7,614 nucleotides of DNA from Frankiales bacterium (GTDB lineage Bacteria; Actinomycetota; Actinomycetes; Mycobacteriales; SCTD01), in contig JAOPWK010000009.1 of NCBI GenBank assembly GCA_025965735.1, positions 1 through 7,614 of the forward strand, read 5' to 3'. Made by a program: the position numbers and the translations under genes. Positions 1-5,247 of the stretch are shown piece after piece (the first letter of the stretch is position 1; each line of letters begins with the position of its first letter). The notes under the pieces were generated by a model, which did no database searches, was not told where the DNA came from, and was given only the letters and a program-made list of their open reading frames with translations.

Positions 1-180
1 CTGCGCGGACAGGCCGGTCGTCTCCACGTCGACGACGGCGAAGCCGCCGCCGGTGGGAGCAGGGTGCGCGGACGGCATCGCCGCGGGCGGTGCCGTTGCC
101 CCCCGGACGGCCTGCGGCATACGCGGCTGCGGCGGGCCCATCTTGGCCTTGTCCTTGAACAGGCGATTCAGTAGTCCCAC
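1..180 (-). CDS. DnaQ-like DEDDh 3'-5' exonuclease, N-terminal part (cut by the left edge)
   Basis: Only the first 60 codons are present; the gene continues off the left edge. Residues 47-56 read FAVVDVETTG, the ExoI motif (D51, E53) of the DnaQ / DNA polymerase III epsilon superfamily. Those acidic residues bind the two catalytic metal ions that remove nucleotides from 3' ends. ExoII, ExoIII and any further domain lie outside the window, so proofreading subunit, RNase T-like or another DEDDh exonuclease cannot be separated. The GTG start at 180 is chosen because AGGAG lies five bases upstream and the frame stays open from there to the edge. Before the catalytic domain there is a short basic amphipathic stretch (MGLLNRLFKDKAK), then a Pro/Ala-rich linker to about residue 45; classical DnaQ begins almost directly at ExoI. 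Next to it is a long non-coding stretch, so it is probably first or alone in its transcript. Confidence 0.8.
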   Translation of the reverse strand, partial: MGLLNRLFKDKAKMGPPQPRMPQAVRGATAPPAAMPSAHPAPTGGGFAVVDVETTGLSAQ

Positions 181-185
181 GCAAA

Positions 186-190
186 CTCCT
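186..190 (-). promoter_or_regulatory. Ribosome binding site fixing the exonuclease GTG start
   Basis: On the minus strand AGGAG is followed by five bases (TTTGC) and then GTG at 180. It is the only good Shine-Dalgarno near the 5' end of this frame. It decides for GTG 180 over the in-frame ATG codons at residues 14, 21 and 35. Confidence 0.7.
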
Positions 191-500
191 GGATGGTGTC
201 GATGCCGGCGAGAGTGCCAGCCACGGCCGACAGACGCAGGCGAATCGCACGACAGGTCAAGTTTGGGACAGCGGAGGGTCTGGCGAGGTGCGGGTGCGAG
301 CGCCGTCATCTGATTGGCGCGCGCGCATCAGGAACCTTCGACCGTGGCCTCTGGCTGACGGTCAGTGGGTTGTAGCGACGGTGGCACAGCGAGCCAGTGC
401 GCGACGGCGGCACGCCGTGGCGAGTCGGCTGCGGTGACGGCCACCATGCCGGTCGCGATCCGCTACCTAGCGATCGTCGGACAGCCGCCAACGAAGCGAC

Positions 501-520
501 AGCGGCATGAGCGGAAGTTC
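501..520 (+). repeat. Short dispersed repeat, copy 1
   Basis: AGCGGCATGAGCGGA followed by AGTTC matches 7532-7551 at 19 of 20 positions (A/C difference at position 16). Similarity extends weakly downstream to a shared GGTGC with one base of length difference. Both copies are in non-coding sequence and in the same orientation. Function unknown: it could be a remnant of a REP-like intergenic element or a short direct repeat left by recombination. Confidence 0.5.
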
Positions 521-613
521 CTGGTGCCTCCGGTGCATCCACCCTGACGGGTGGCAGCACGTAGGGCGCGGCACGGCCGGTGGCGGCGGTACCGGCGCAC
601 GTTGAACCTGGAG

Positions 614-633
614 AGCGCCGGGGTGGTGGCGCT
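614..633 (-). terminator. Possible intrinsic terminator of the SDR gene
   Basis: AGCGCC at 614-619 and GGCGCT at 628-633 form a 6-bp GC-rich stem with an 8-base loop. The hairpin lies 18 bases beyond the SDR stop codon on the transcribed strand. There is no U-tract, as is common for actinobacterial hairpin terminators. The neighbourhood is rich in GGCGC-type repeats, so a chance hairpin is quite possible. Confidence 0.3.
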
Positions 634-651
634 GCCGTGGCGCTGGCGCCC

Positions 652-1497
652 TCAGGCGTCGCTGTGTGCCAAGGACGAGGACAGCTCGATGTGGGCGACG
701 GCCTGCTCGCGGAGCTCGTCGGCCTTCTCCCTCAGGGCCTGGACAGCGTCCGCGCCGGCGGCCCACCGCACGGGCGGCTCGTCGCTGCTCGCGAGCTGCA
801 CGAGGGCCGCGGCGAGCTTGGCGGGGTCGCCACCCTGTTGGCCATTCATCTGCTTCCAGGCAGCGACGGTCTGCTGGGTGCTCTCGGCGTAGTCGTCGAT
901 CGTCGGCTCGGCGTAGGTCGTGGACTCGGGCGAGAGCAGAGCGGTACGGAAGAAGCCTGGCTCCACGATCATGGTCTTGATGCCGAACGGCACGACCTCG
1001 GGCGCGAGCGACTCCATCCAGCCCTCGACGGCGAACTTCGACGCGACGTAGGCGGAGGTGAACGCCGACCCGGTGACGCCGGCGAGGGAGCTGAGCGAGA
1101 TGATCAGGCCGGAGCGCTGCGCCCGCATGACGGGCAGGACTTCGCGGGCCACGTTGAGCTGGCCGAACAGGTTGGTCTCGATCTGCGCCCGGAAGTCATC
1201 GGCGGGGATCTCCTCGAAGAAGCCGGCGAAGAAGTTCCCGGCGTTGTTCACCAGCACGTCCACCCGGCCGAACCTGTCGAGCGCGGCCTGCACGGCGGCA
1301 GCGGCGCTCGCCGGGTCCGTGACGTCCAGAGCGACCGCGAGGAGGTCGTCGGACGCGCCGACGGCGTCTGCCACCTTCTGCGGGTCCCGTCCCGTTGCCA
1401 CGACTGCGTGACCAGCGACGAGGGCGGCCTTCGTGATGTCGACGCCCATGCCCCGGCCCGCGCCGGTGATCATCCACACCTTCTTGCCCTGCGCCAT
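652..1497 (-). CDS. SDR-family NAD(P)-dependent oxidoreductase
   Basis: The 281-aa product is a classical short-chain dehydrogenase/reductase, probably cytoplasmic. Visible motifs: the Rossmann glycine motif TGAGRGMG (11-18); R37 after beta-2, which suggests NADP(H); D58 before the adenine pocket; NNAG (84-87); and the catalytic set N109, S137, Y150 and K154 (YVASK). VEPGFFRT (178-185) is typical of DltE-like SDRs. Substrate cannot be told from sequence. The start is ATG 1497, seven bases after GAGAGGG (1505-1511). An in-frame upstream start at 1566 would add 23 residues ahead of the Rossmann strand and lacks such a site. It is transcribed divergently from the MmyB-like regulator, which probably controls it, and appears monocistronic. 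The C-terminal tail after about residue 225 (ALREKADELREQAVAH) looks helical. Family assignment is firm; the reaction is unknown. Confidence 0.92.
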   Translation of the reverse strand: MAQGKKVWMITGAGRGMGVDITKAALVAGHAVVATGRDPQKVADAVGASDDLLAVALDVTDPASAAAAVQAALDRFGRVDVLVNNAGNFFAGFFEEIPADDFRAQIETNLFGQLNVAREVLPVMRAQRSGLIISLSSLAGVTGSAFTSAYVASKFAVEGWMESLAPEVVPFGIKTMIVEPGFFRTALLSPESTTYAEPTIDDYAESTQQTVAAWKQMNGQQGGDPAKLAAALVQLASSDEPPVRWAAGADAVQALREKADELREQAVAHIELSSSLAHSDA

Positions 1498-1582
1498 CTC
1501 AGTTCCCTCTCGGTGCTCTGGTGCCGCCCCATCCGGGCGGCTGAGCACGAGGTTCCGCCGTCGCAAGAGGGTGAGGAAGGCA

Positions 1583-1601
1583 CTGGTGAGAGGTGCACCA
1601 G
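1583..1601. promoter_or_regulatory. Candidate operator between SDR and MmyB-like regulator
   Basis: CTGGTG (1583-1588) and CACCAG (1596-1601) form a perfect inverted repeat with a 7-base spacer. An overlapping 8-bp palindrome GGTGCACC sits at 1592-1599, so GGTG occurs twice on the plus strand and CACC once. It lies at about -61 to -43 from the likely regulator start and about 90 bases upstream of the SDR start codon, in the 146-base divergent region. That position suits an XRE-type dimer acting on one or both promoters. Binding is inferred. Confidence 0.4.
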
Positions 1602-1631
1602 CAGGGCACCCCTTGGATACGTGGACCGGCC

Positions 1632-1637
1632 TACCGT
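1632..1637 (+). promoter_or_regulatory. Likely -10 box of a leaderless mmyB-like transcript
   Basis: TACCGT fits the actinobacterial -10 pattern TANNNT and ends six bases before the GTG at 1644. Transcription would therefore start at or next to the start codon. There is no Shine-Dalgarno sequence before that GTG, which agrees with a leaderless mRNA. A TTGGAT at 1613-1618 is too close (13 bases) to be a good -35. Confidence 0.4.
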
Positions 1638-1643
1638 CGTGGT

Positions 1644-2534
1644 GTGAGCCACCGCGACGACGTGAAGGCGTTCCTCAGCTCCCGCCGGGCGAAGATCACC
1701 CCGGAGCAGGCTGGGCTGCCGACCTACGGACGTGCAAGGCGCGTTCCGGGACTCCGCCGCGGCGAGGTCGCCGACCTCGCCGGCGTCAGCGTCGAGTACT
1801 ACTCCCGGCTGGAGCGCGGCGTCCTCCGCGGCGTCTCCGACGAGGTGCTCGACGCGCTGGCACGGGCCCTGCGGCTCGACGAGGCCGAGCGCTGTCACCT
1901 GACTGACCTGGCTCGCGCCGCCGGCCCGGTGGCCCGGTCTCGTCGGAAGGCTCCGGCCCGTGACGTGCGCCCGTCGGTCCGGCGGCTGCTGGACCTCATG
2001 ACGGACGTGCCGGTCCTGGTCAACGGCGCGACGGCCGACGTGGTCGCAGCGAACCGCCTTGGTCGCGCGCTGTTCGCACCGCTGTTCCACAGCCCCACTG
2101 CCGGCACGGGCCGCCCGAACCACGCTCGGTTCATCTTCCTCGACCCCCGCTCGCGGGACTTCTGGATCGAGTGGGAGGAGGCCGCAGACAACAGCGTCGC
2201 CGCGTTGCGCGCCGAAGCCGGCAGGGACCCACACGACCGGACACTGATCGACCTGGTGGGCGAACTCTCCACCCGCAGCGACCAGTTCCGCGGGCGGTGG
2301 GCCGCGCACGACGTCCGCCTGCACCGCACGGGGCGCAAGGCGATCCGTCACCCCGTCGTCGGCGACCTGCACCTCGACTTCGAGACGCTGGAGCTCCCCG
2401 CCGACCCCGGCCTGACGCTCATCACCTTCACCGCGCCCGCTGATTCCCCGCACGCGTACGCGCTGGCAATGCTGGCAAGTTGGTCTGTGGACCCGCACGA
2501 CGCCGCATCGTCATCAGAACGCCACCCGCGCTGA
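1644..2534 (+). CDS. MmyB-like helix-turn-helix transcriptional regulator
   Basis: The 296-aa product has the two-part layout of MmyB-like regulators. Residues 5-80 form an XRE-type DNA-binding domain (ARRVPGLRRGEVADLAGVSVEYYSRLERG region, 31-59). From about residue 108 follows the MmyB-like ligand-binding domain, with RRLLDLM, VVAANRLGRALF (133-144), FIFLDPRSRDFW and RHPVVGDL (235-242) in the usual order. Relatives are thought to bind fatty-acid-like ligands and often sit beside, and control, SDR genes, as here. Length is normal for the family. The GTG at 1644 is preferred because the product then starts just before the first helix (SHRDDVKAFLSSRR), as in relatives. An upstream GTG at 1593 would add 17 unmatched residues and overlap the candidate operator. 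No Shine-Dalgarno precedes 1644; a -10 box at 1632-1637 suggests a leaderless mRNA. In the usual LRREEV motif one Glu is Gly here (G40). Confidence 0.92.
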   Translation: MSHRDDVKAFLSSRRAKITPEQAGLPTYGRARRVPGLRRGEVADLAGVSVEYYSRLERGVLRGVSDEVLDALARALRLDEAERCHLTDLARAAGPVARSRRKAPARDVRPSVRRLLDLMTDVPVLVNGATADVVAANRLGRALFAPLFHSPTAGTGRPNHARFIFLDPRSRDFWIEWEEAADNSVAALRAEAGRDPHDRTLIDLVGELSTRSDQFRGRWAAHDVRLHRTGRKAIRHPVVGDLHLDFETLELPADPGLTLITFTAPADSPHAYALAMLASWSVDPHDAASSSERHPR

Positions 2535-2535
2535 C

Positions 2536-2554
2536 GCCCGAAGGCGGCTCGGGC
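2536..2554 (+). terminator. Hairpin directly after the MmyB-like gene
   Basis: GCCCGA (2536-2541) and TCGGGC (2549-2554) form a perfect 6-bp stem with a 7-base loop, starting one base after the stop codon. There is no following T run. Position and symmetry support a terminator between two convergent genes; the VOC gene ends at 2672 on the other strand. The remaining bases to 2671 show no clear second terminator. Confidence 0.45.
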
Positions 2555-2671
2555 TGGCGGCCCAGAAATGATCTCAACCGCCCGCCTCGAGCCACTGGCC
2601 TGGCTGGTGCAAGCACGGCAGCTATCTCCCCATGACTGCGCTTGACGTACCTCTCGCGGTCGCCAGCGCCT

Positions 2672-3118
2672 TCAGGACGGCCGCGCCGGCCTCTCGACCA
2701 GTTCGTACAGCTGCCCATCCGGGGCTCGGAAGTGCACGTAGCGCTCTCGGGAGTTGGCCGAGATCTCGTCATCGACCGGGACGGCCGCGGCGCGCAGCTC
2801 GCGCACGGCCTGTTCGATGTCCTCGACGAGGAAGCCGAGGCTGCGGCTGGTTGCGCCCATGCCGTCGGGCCAGGCGACGGCGAAGGACGATCCGTCCGGC
2901 AGGTCGAACAGGTCGGCCTCGACTCCGGCCACCGTCGCGCGTCCGAGCCCGAGGACGTCCTGGACGAAACCCGTCATCTCGTAACGCGCGCCGGTGCCGG
3001 TGCCTGCGAAGACGATCCCCCGTACGTTCATTGCGGTCACCGGTCCGGTCTGGTCGGAGGGGCGCCTGTCGCGGGCGCTCCTGATTGCGGGCTGCGGAGT
3101 GATCATCGAGCAGAACAT
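2672..3118 (-). CDS. VOC (glyoxalase/bleomycin-resistance) family protein
   Basis: The product is 148 aa from ATG 3118, or 119 aa from ATG 3031. The C-terminal half matches a VOC domain: SLGFLVEDIEQAVRELRAAAV (93-113), then YVHFRAPDGQLYELVE (127-142), with E139 where the family usually has its last metal ligand. The other ligand positions show no His, so it may bind a ligand rather than act as a metal enzyme. VOC proteins include glyoxalases, fosfomycin-modifying enzymes and drug-binding resistance proteins; sequence does not choose among them. ATG 3118 has GAGGA five bases upstream and begins 8 bases after the permease stop, suggesting coupled translation. ATG 3031 has no ribosome binding site but starts right at the domain, so it remains a serious alternative. 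It is the last gene of the exporter operon. A much longer open frame upstream is antisense to the permease gene. Confidence 0.85.
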   Translation of the reverse strand: MFCSMITPQPAIRSARDRRPSDQTGPVTAMNVRGIVFAGTGTGARYEMTGFVQDVLGLGRATVAGVEADLFDLPDGSSFAVAWPDGMGATSRSLGFLVEDIEQAVRELRAAAVPVDDEISANSRERYVHFRAPDGQLYELVERPARPS

Positions 3119-3123
3119 GCAGT

Positions 3124-3128
3124 TCCTC
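3124..3128 (-). promoter_or_regulatory. Ribosome binding site favouring the longer VOC start
   Basis: On the minus strand GAGGA overlaps the permease stop codon (TGAGGA) and is five bases from ATG 3118. It favours the 148-aa form over the start at 3031, which has only GGTGACCGCA before it. It also implies that ribosomes ending the permease can restart on the VOC gene. Confidence 0.55.
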
Positions 3129-3930
3129 ACTGGGAGGCGTCCCGGCGGTAGAGCAGGACAGTTCCAGCCGCGAGGGCGAGGGCGGCGTAGCCACCGAAGA
3201 CCAGCGCGTCCTGGGTCCTGCTCAGTGCGACGGCGAGTGTCTCCGGTGTGTTGGTGTCGACGTCGACCCCCAGGACAGCGCCGCCTGCGTAGAAGGGCAG
3301 GAAGCGCGACACGGTCTCGGGGAGGAAGGCCCAGAGGAGGTTCTCGGCGACGAGCCACCAGACGATGAGCCCGCTGATCGCGGCGGCGCTGTGCCGGACG
3401 ACGAGCCCGACGCCCAGACCCAGGACGGACGCGATGACGGTGAAGGTGAGGGCCCACGCTGCGGTGGCCGGCATGCTGCCGGTGTCGCCGGCGTCCAGCC
3501 CGCCCAGCGCAGCGCCGGCAGTGCCCGTGATCAGCCCGATGAGGCAGAGCACCACTCCGATGCGGATGGCCATGATCGCCTTGGCGGCGACGAGCACCCA
3601 CCGCGCGGGCTGCGCCGTCAAGGCTGCGGACCACGTGCCGTACTGGACCTCAGAGGTGACCGTGAGGATCGCGGCGATCGCCGCGATGACGGCCGTCAGG
3701 AACGTCGGGAAGACGAAGACGTCGGAGACGACGAGCACCTCGTCCTTGACGAGCGCGGCGGTGGCCCACGTGGAGAAGAACCCGATGACTGCGGTGAGGA
3801 CGGCGATGGCGGTGTTGGACCGGAGCGTCGTCAGCTTGAGGTAGTCGCTGCGGACGGCTGCGGGCAGTGCCCGAAGGTCGTGCGAGCGGGTGCGGGTGGC
3901 GCGGGGGTGGAGGGTTGCGGTGGCGCTCAT
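3127..3930 (-). CDS. ABC-2 type exporter permease
   Basis: The 267-aa integral membrane protein has about six hydrophobic segments (roughly 41-61, 70-91, 112-136, 151-174, 180-200, 243-262). A basic cytoplasmic N-terminus ends in SDYLKLTTLRS, the usual lead-in to TM1 of ABC-2 / BcrB-like permeases. TSEVQYGTW (92-100) after TM2 matches the conserved E-x-x-x-G-T loop of the family. It should form the membrane channel of an exporter with the ATPase encoded just upstream; two copies of each would be expected. Substrate is unknown; relatives export peptide antibiotics, drugs or lipids. The ATG at 3930 follows GAAGGA with five bases of spacing. It lies 63 bases after the ATPase stop and 8 bases before the VOC start, so the genes are very probably co-transcribed. 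The C-terminus (LLYRRDASQ) is short and positively charged. Confidence 0.9.
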   Translation of the reverse strand: MSATATLHPRATRTRSHDLRALPAAVRSDYLKLTTLRSNTAIAVLTAVIGFFSTWATAALVKDEVLVVSDVFVFPTFLTAVIAAIAAILTVTSEVQYGTWSAALTAQPARWVLVAAKAIMAIRIGVVLCLIGLITGTAGAALGGLDAGDTGSMPATAAWALTFTVIASVLGLGVGLVVRHSAAAISGLIVWWLVAENLLWAFLPETVSRFLPFYAGGAVLGVDVDTNTPETLAVALSRTQDALVFGGYAALALAAGTVLLYRRDASQ

Positions 3931-3993
3931 GGCTGTCCTTCGGGTCGAGGGTGGCGGCTGCTGTTGCGGCCGCGCGTGGACGGAGGCTGTGTC

Positions 3994-4899
3994 TTAGGAG
4001 GAGGCGAACTCGGCGGAGCTGGCGGTGAGTTCGAGCAGGCTGTCTTCGAGGGAGCGGGAGGTCTCGGTCAGCTCGAGGATGGGGATGCCGCTTCGGTGCG
4101 CGATCTGCGACACCAGCCGCCGGTCGCTGCCGTGGACGTGCAGCTGGAAGCCTGCGATGTCCACGACAAGGCCGCCGTCGGCCAGCGTTCGGGCGAGCCG
4201 TGCGAGGTCGTGCGCCTCGACGGTCTCCACGACCACGATGCGCGCGTTGCGTGCGGTCATCGTCGCCAGGGGTTCGGCGGCCAGCAGCCGGCCGGCGCCG
4301 AGGACGACGAGGTCGTCGGCGAACATGGCGAGCTCGCCGATGAGGTGGCTGGAGACGAAGACGCTGCCGCCGCGCCTGGCGAAGTCGGTGAGGTAGGTGC
4401 GGAGCCAGCGGATGCCGTCGGGGTCCAGGCCGTTGGACGGCTCGTCAAGGAGCAGGACCTGGGGCTCGCCGAGCAGCGCTCCGGCTAGCGCCAGCCGCTG
4501 CCGCATACCGAGGGAGAAGCCGCCGGTCCGTTGGTTCGCGGCGCTCTCCAGGCCGACTTCGGCCAGGACGGTCTCGACGCGATGCGCGGGGATGCGGCTG
4601 AGGGCTGCGGTGGCACGCAGGTGGTTGCGGGCCGTGCGGCCGGGGTGCATGCAGCGGGCGTCCAGGACTGCGCCGACGACGTGCGCGGGGTGGCGCAGGT
4701 GGGTGTAGTCGATGCCGTCATAGCGGACGCTGCCGCGGTCGGGCGGGGTGAGGCCCACCATCATCCGCATCGTGGTGCTCTTGCCGGCGCCGTTGGGGCC
4801 AACGAATCCGGTGACGCGGCCGGCGCCAACGGTGAAGCTGAGGTCGTGGACGGCGGTACGGGTGCCGTAGCTCTTGTGCAGGTCCGTGACGGTGATCAT
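3994..4899 (-). CDS. ABC exporter ATP-binding protein (BcrA-like)
   Basis: The 301-aa cytoplasmic ATPase powers the permease encoded downstream. Motifs: Walker A GPNGAGKST (34-42), signature FSLGMRQRLALAGALL (128-143), Walker B LLLDEP (149-154, catalytic E153), D-loop NGLDP (156-160) and H-switch SSH (H185). The region GAVLDARCMHPGRTARNHL (76-94) is the form seen in drug and bacteriocin exporter ATPases of the BcrA type. No Gln is seen at the usual Q-loop place; D80 occupies it, common in this subfamily. The signature reads SLGMR rather than LSGGQ. Residues 215-301 form a C-terminal extension typical of ABC-2 exporters. ATG 4899 has GGAG seven bases upstream. Its start overlaps the stop of the small upstream gene as ATGA (4899-4896), so the two are translationally coupled. 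In-frame sequence upstream of 4899 is antisense-like and not part of the gene. Confidence 0.93.
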   Translation of the reverse strand: MITVTDLHKSYGTRTAVHDLSFTVGAGRVTGFVGPNGAGKSTTMRMMVGLTPPDRGSVRYDGIDYTHLRHPAHVVGAVLDARCMHPGRTARNHLRATAALSRIPAHRVETVLAEVGLESAANQRTGGFSLGMRQRLALAGALLGEPQVLLLDEPSNGLDPDGIRWLRTYLTDFARRGGSVFVSSHLIGELAMFADDLVVLGAGRLLAAEPLATMTARNARIVVVETVEAHDLARLARTLADGGLVVDIAGFQLHVHGSDRRLVSQIAHRSGIPILELTETSRSLEDSLLELTASSAEFASS

Positions 4900-5153
4900 G
4901 CGGTGGCTCCAGGAGTGGTAGCGGGAAGGGCGGCATCCGGGCGGACGACCGGCCCGAGGGAGACGAGCTCGACGCCGACGGAGGTCAGGTGCGCGAGCAC
5001 GCCGTGCAGGTGGCACGCGTCGAGCACCGGCCCCACGAGGCGGGTCACGCCCTGTGGGCTGTGCTCGACGGTGAAGTCGTCGAGCAGCGGACGCAGGAGG
5101 CGGCCGCTGGGCCGTCCCCTGAGCACGAGCTCGTAGGTGGTCGCTGTGGTCAT
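4896..5153 (-). CDS. Small conserved-looking protein of unknown function, first gene of exporter operon
   Basis: The 85-aa product begins MTTATTYELVLRGRPSGRLL. It has no signal peptide or membrane segment and seems a compact alpha/beta domain: a beta strand (TYELVLRG, 6-13), a helix, a strand ending in TRLVGPV, a helix with DACHLHGVLAHLTSVG, and a last strand VELVSLGPVV. The pattern 'YEL.vrG.l...TrL.G.v.D...LhgvL..l...GleLvsv' is one I associate with small actinobacterial proteins near regulators, from memory and not verified. Function is unknown. ATG 5153 has no Shine-Dalgarno; AACAGT at 5165-5160 (minus strand) could be a poor -10 for a leaderless mRNA. A GTG at 5192 would extend it by 13 residues into the inverted repeat and is less likely. 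Its stop overlaps the ATPase start (ATGA). Being first and coupled, it may modulate the exporter or its regulator; that is inference. Confidence 0.75.
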   Translation of the reverse strand: MTTATTYELVLRGRPSGRLLRPLLDDFTVEHSPQGVTRLVGPVLDACHLHGVLAHLTSVGVELVSLGPVVRPDAALPATTPGATA

Positions 5154-5174
5154 GGCCGGACTGTTGCGGCTGGA

Positions 5175-5195
5175 CGGGTGAGCGCACCTCACCCG
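5175..5195. promoter_or_regulatory. Inverted repeat 1, probable operator for the exporter operon
   Basis: CGGGTGAG (5175-5182) and CTCACCCG (5188-5195) are perfect 8-bp arms around a 5-base spacer (cgcac). The repeat covers -22 to -42 relative to the ATG at 5153, the -35 region if the exporter mRNA is leaderless. It uses the same heptamer as the neighbouring repeat at 5203-5220. The likely binder is the divergent MalT-like LuxR regulator. Confidence 0.6.
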
Positions 5196-5202
5196 CGGTG
5201 GC

Positions 5203-5220
5203 TTCTCACCCGGGTGAGAA
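5203..5220. promoter_or_regulatory. Inverted repeat 2, 18-bp perfect palindrome at the luxR-type promoter
   Basis: TTCTCACCCGGGTGAGAA is perfectly self-complementary over 18 bases. It lies at -45 to -28 relative to the ATG at 5248 and overlaps the place where a -35 box should be; no TTGACA-like hexamer is visible. It is made of the same CTCACCC / GGGTGAG heptamers as inverted repeat 1, but joined without a spacer and in the opposite order. Probably an autoregulatory site. Confidence 0.65.
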
Positions 5221-5235
5221 GAGGCGCGGTACCCG

Positions 5236-5241
5236 TACGGT
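5236..5241 (+). promoter_or_regulatory. Likely -10 box of the leaderless luxR-type gene
   Basis: TACGGT fits TANNNT and ends six bases before the ATG at 5248, so transcription should begin at the start codon. No Shine-Dalgarno is present (sequence before ATG is TCAGCCC). The expected -35 position falls inside the 18-bp palindrome, which suggests an activator-dependent or repressible promoter. Confidence 0.5.
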
Positions 5242-5247
5242 CAGCCC

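Larger units (their letters stand above)
181..651. other. Non-coding stretch between the exonuclease and SDR genes
   Basis: About 470 bases lie between the 5' end of the exonuclease gene and the 3' end of the SDR gene. Open frames of 60-113 codons occur on both strands, but their translations are arginine/proline-rich, lack recognisable motifs, and have no ribosome binding sites. What I can see: the exonuclease ribosome binding site (186-190); a small inverted repeat CTGAT / ATCAG at 310-314 and 327-331 around an alternating GC run; a short palindrome CTGAC-G-GTCAG at 355-365; one copy of a dispersed repeat (501-520); and a hairpin just beyond the SDR stop (614-633). No tRNA cloverleaf was found. 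Confidence 0.55.

Noticed and set aside
255..260. TTGACC on the minus strand as a -35 box for the exonuclease gene
   Set aside because: No TANNNT-like -10 box occurs 16-19 bases downstream, so the promoter is not convincing.
355..365. CTGAC-G-GTCAG palindrome as a regulatory site
   Set aside because: Short and isolated in non-coding sequence, with no promoter next to it.
306..560. 84-codon minus-strand frame in the left non-coding stretch
   Set aside because: No ribosome binding site, Pro/Ser/Arg-rich, and no recognisable domain. Not enough to call a gene.
1569..1575. Lone GGGTGAG heptamer in the SDR/MmyB gap as another LuxR-type site
   Set aside because: It is a single half-site without a partner. 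The same heptamer also occurs by chance inside the ATPase gene (4746-4752).
580..1647. 355-codon open frame on the plus strand across the SDR gene
   Set aside because: It lies opposite the SDR gene, has no known motif, and its Gly/Arg/Asp-rich make-up is what high-GC antisense frames give. The SDR motifs on the minus strand are unambiguous.
3119..3634. Upstream extension of the VOC frame into the permease region
   Set aside because: The frame stays open, but its translation is Arg/His-rich and overlaps the well-supported permease in another frame of the same strand.
3391..4488. 365-codon open frame on the plus strand across the permease and ATPase genes
   Set aside because: It is antisense to clear ABC transporter genes; the translation is low-complexity Gly/Asp/Glu and has no motif.
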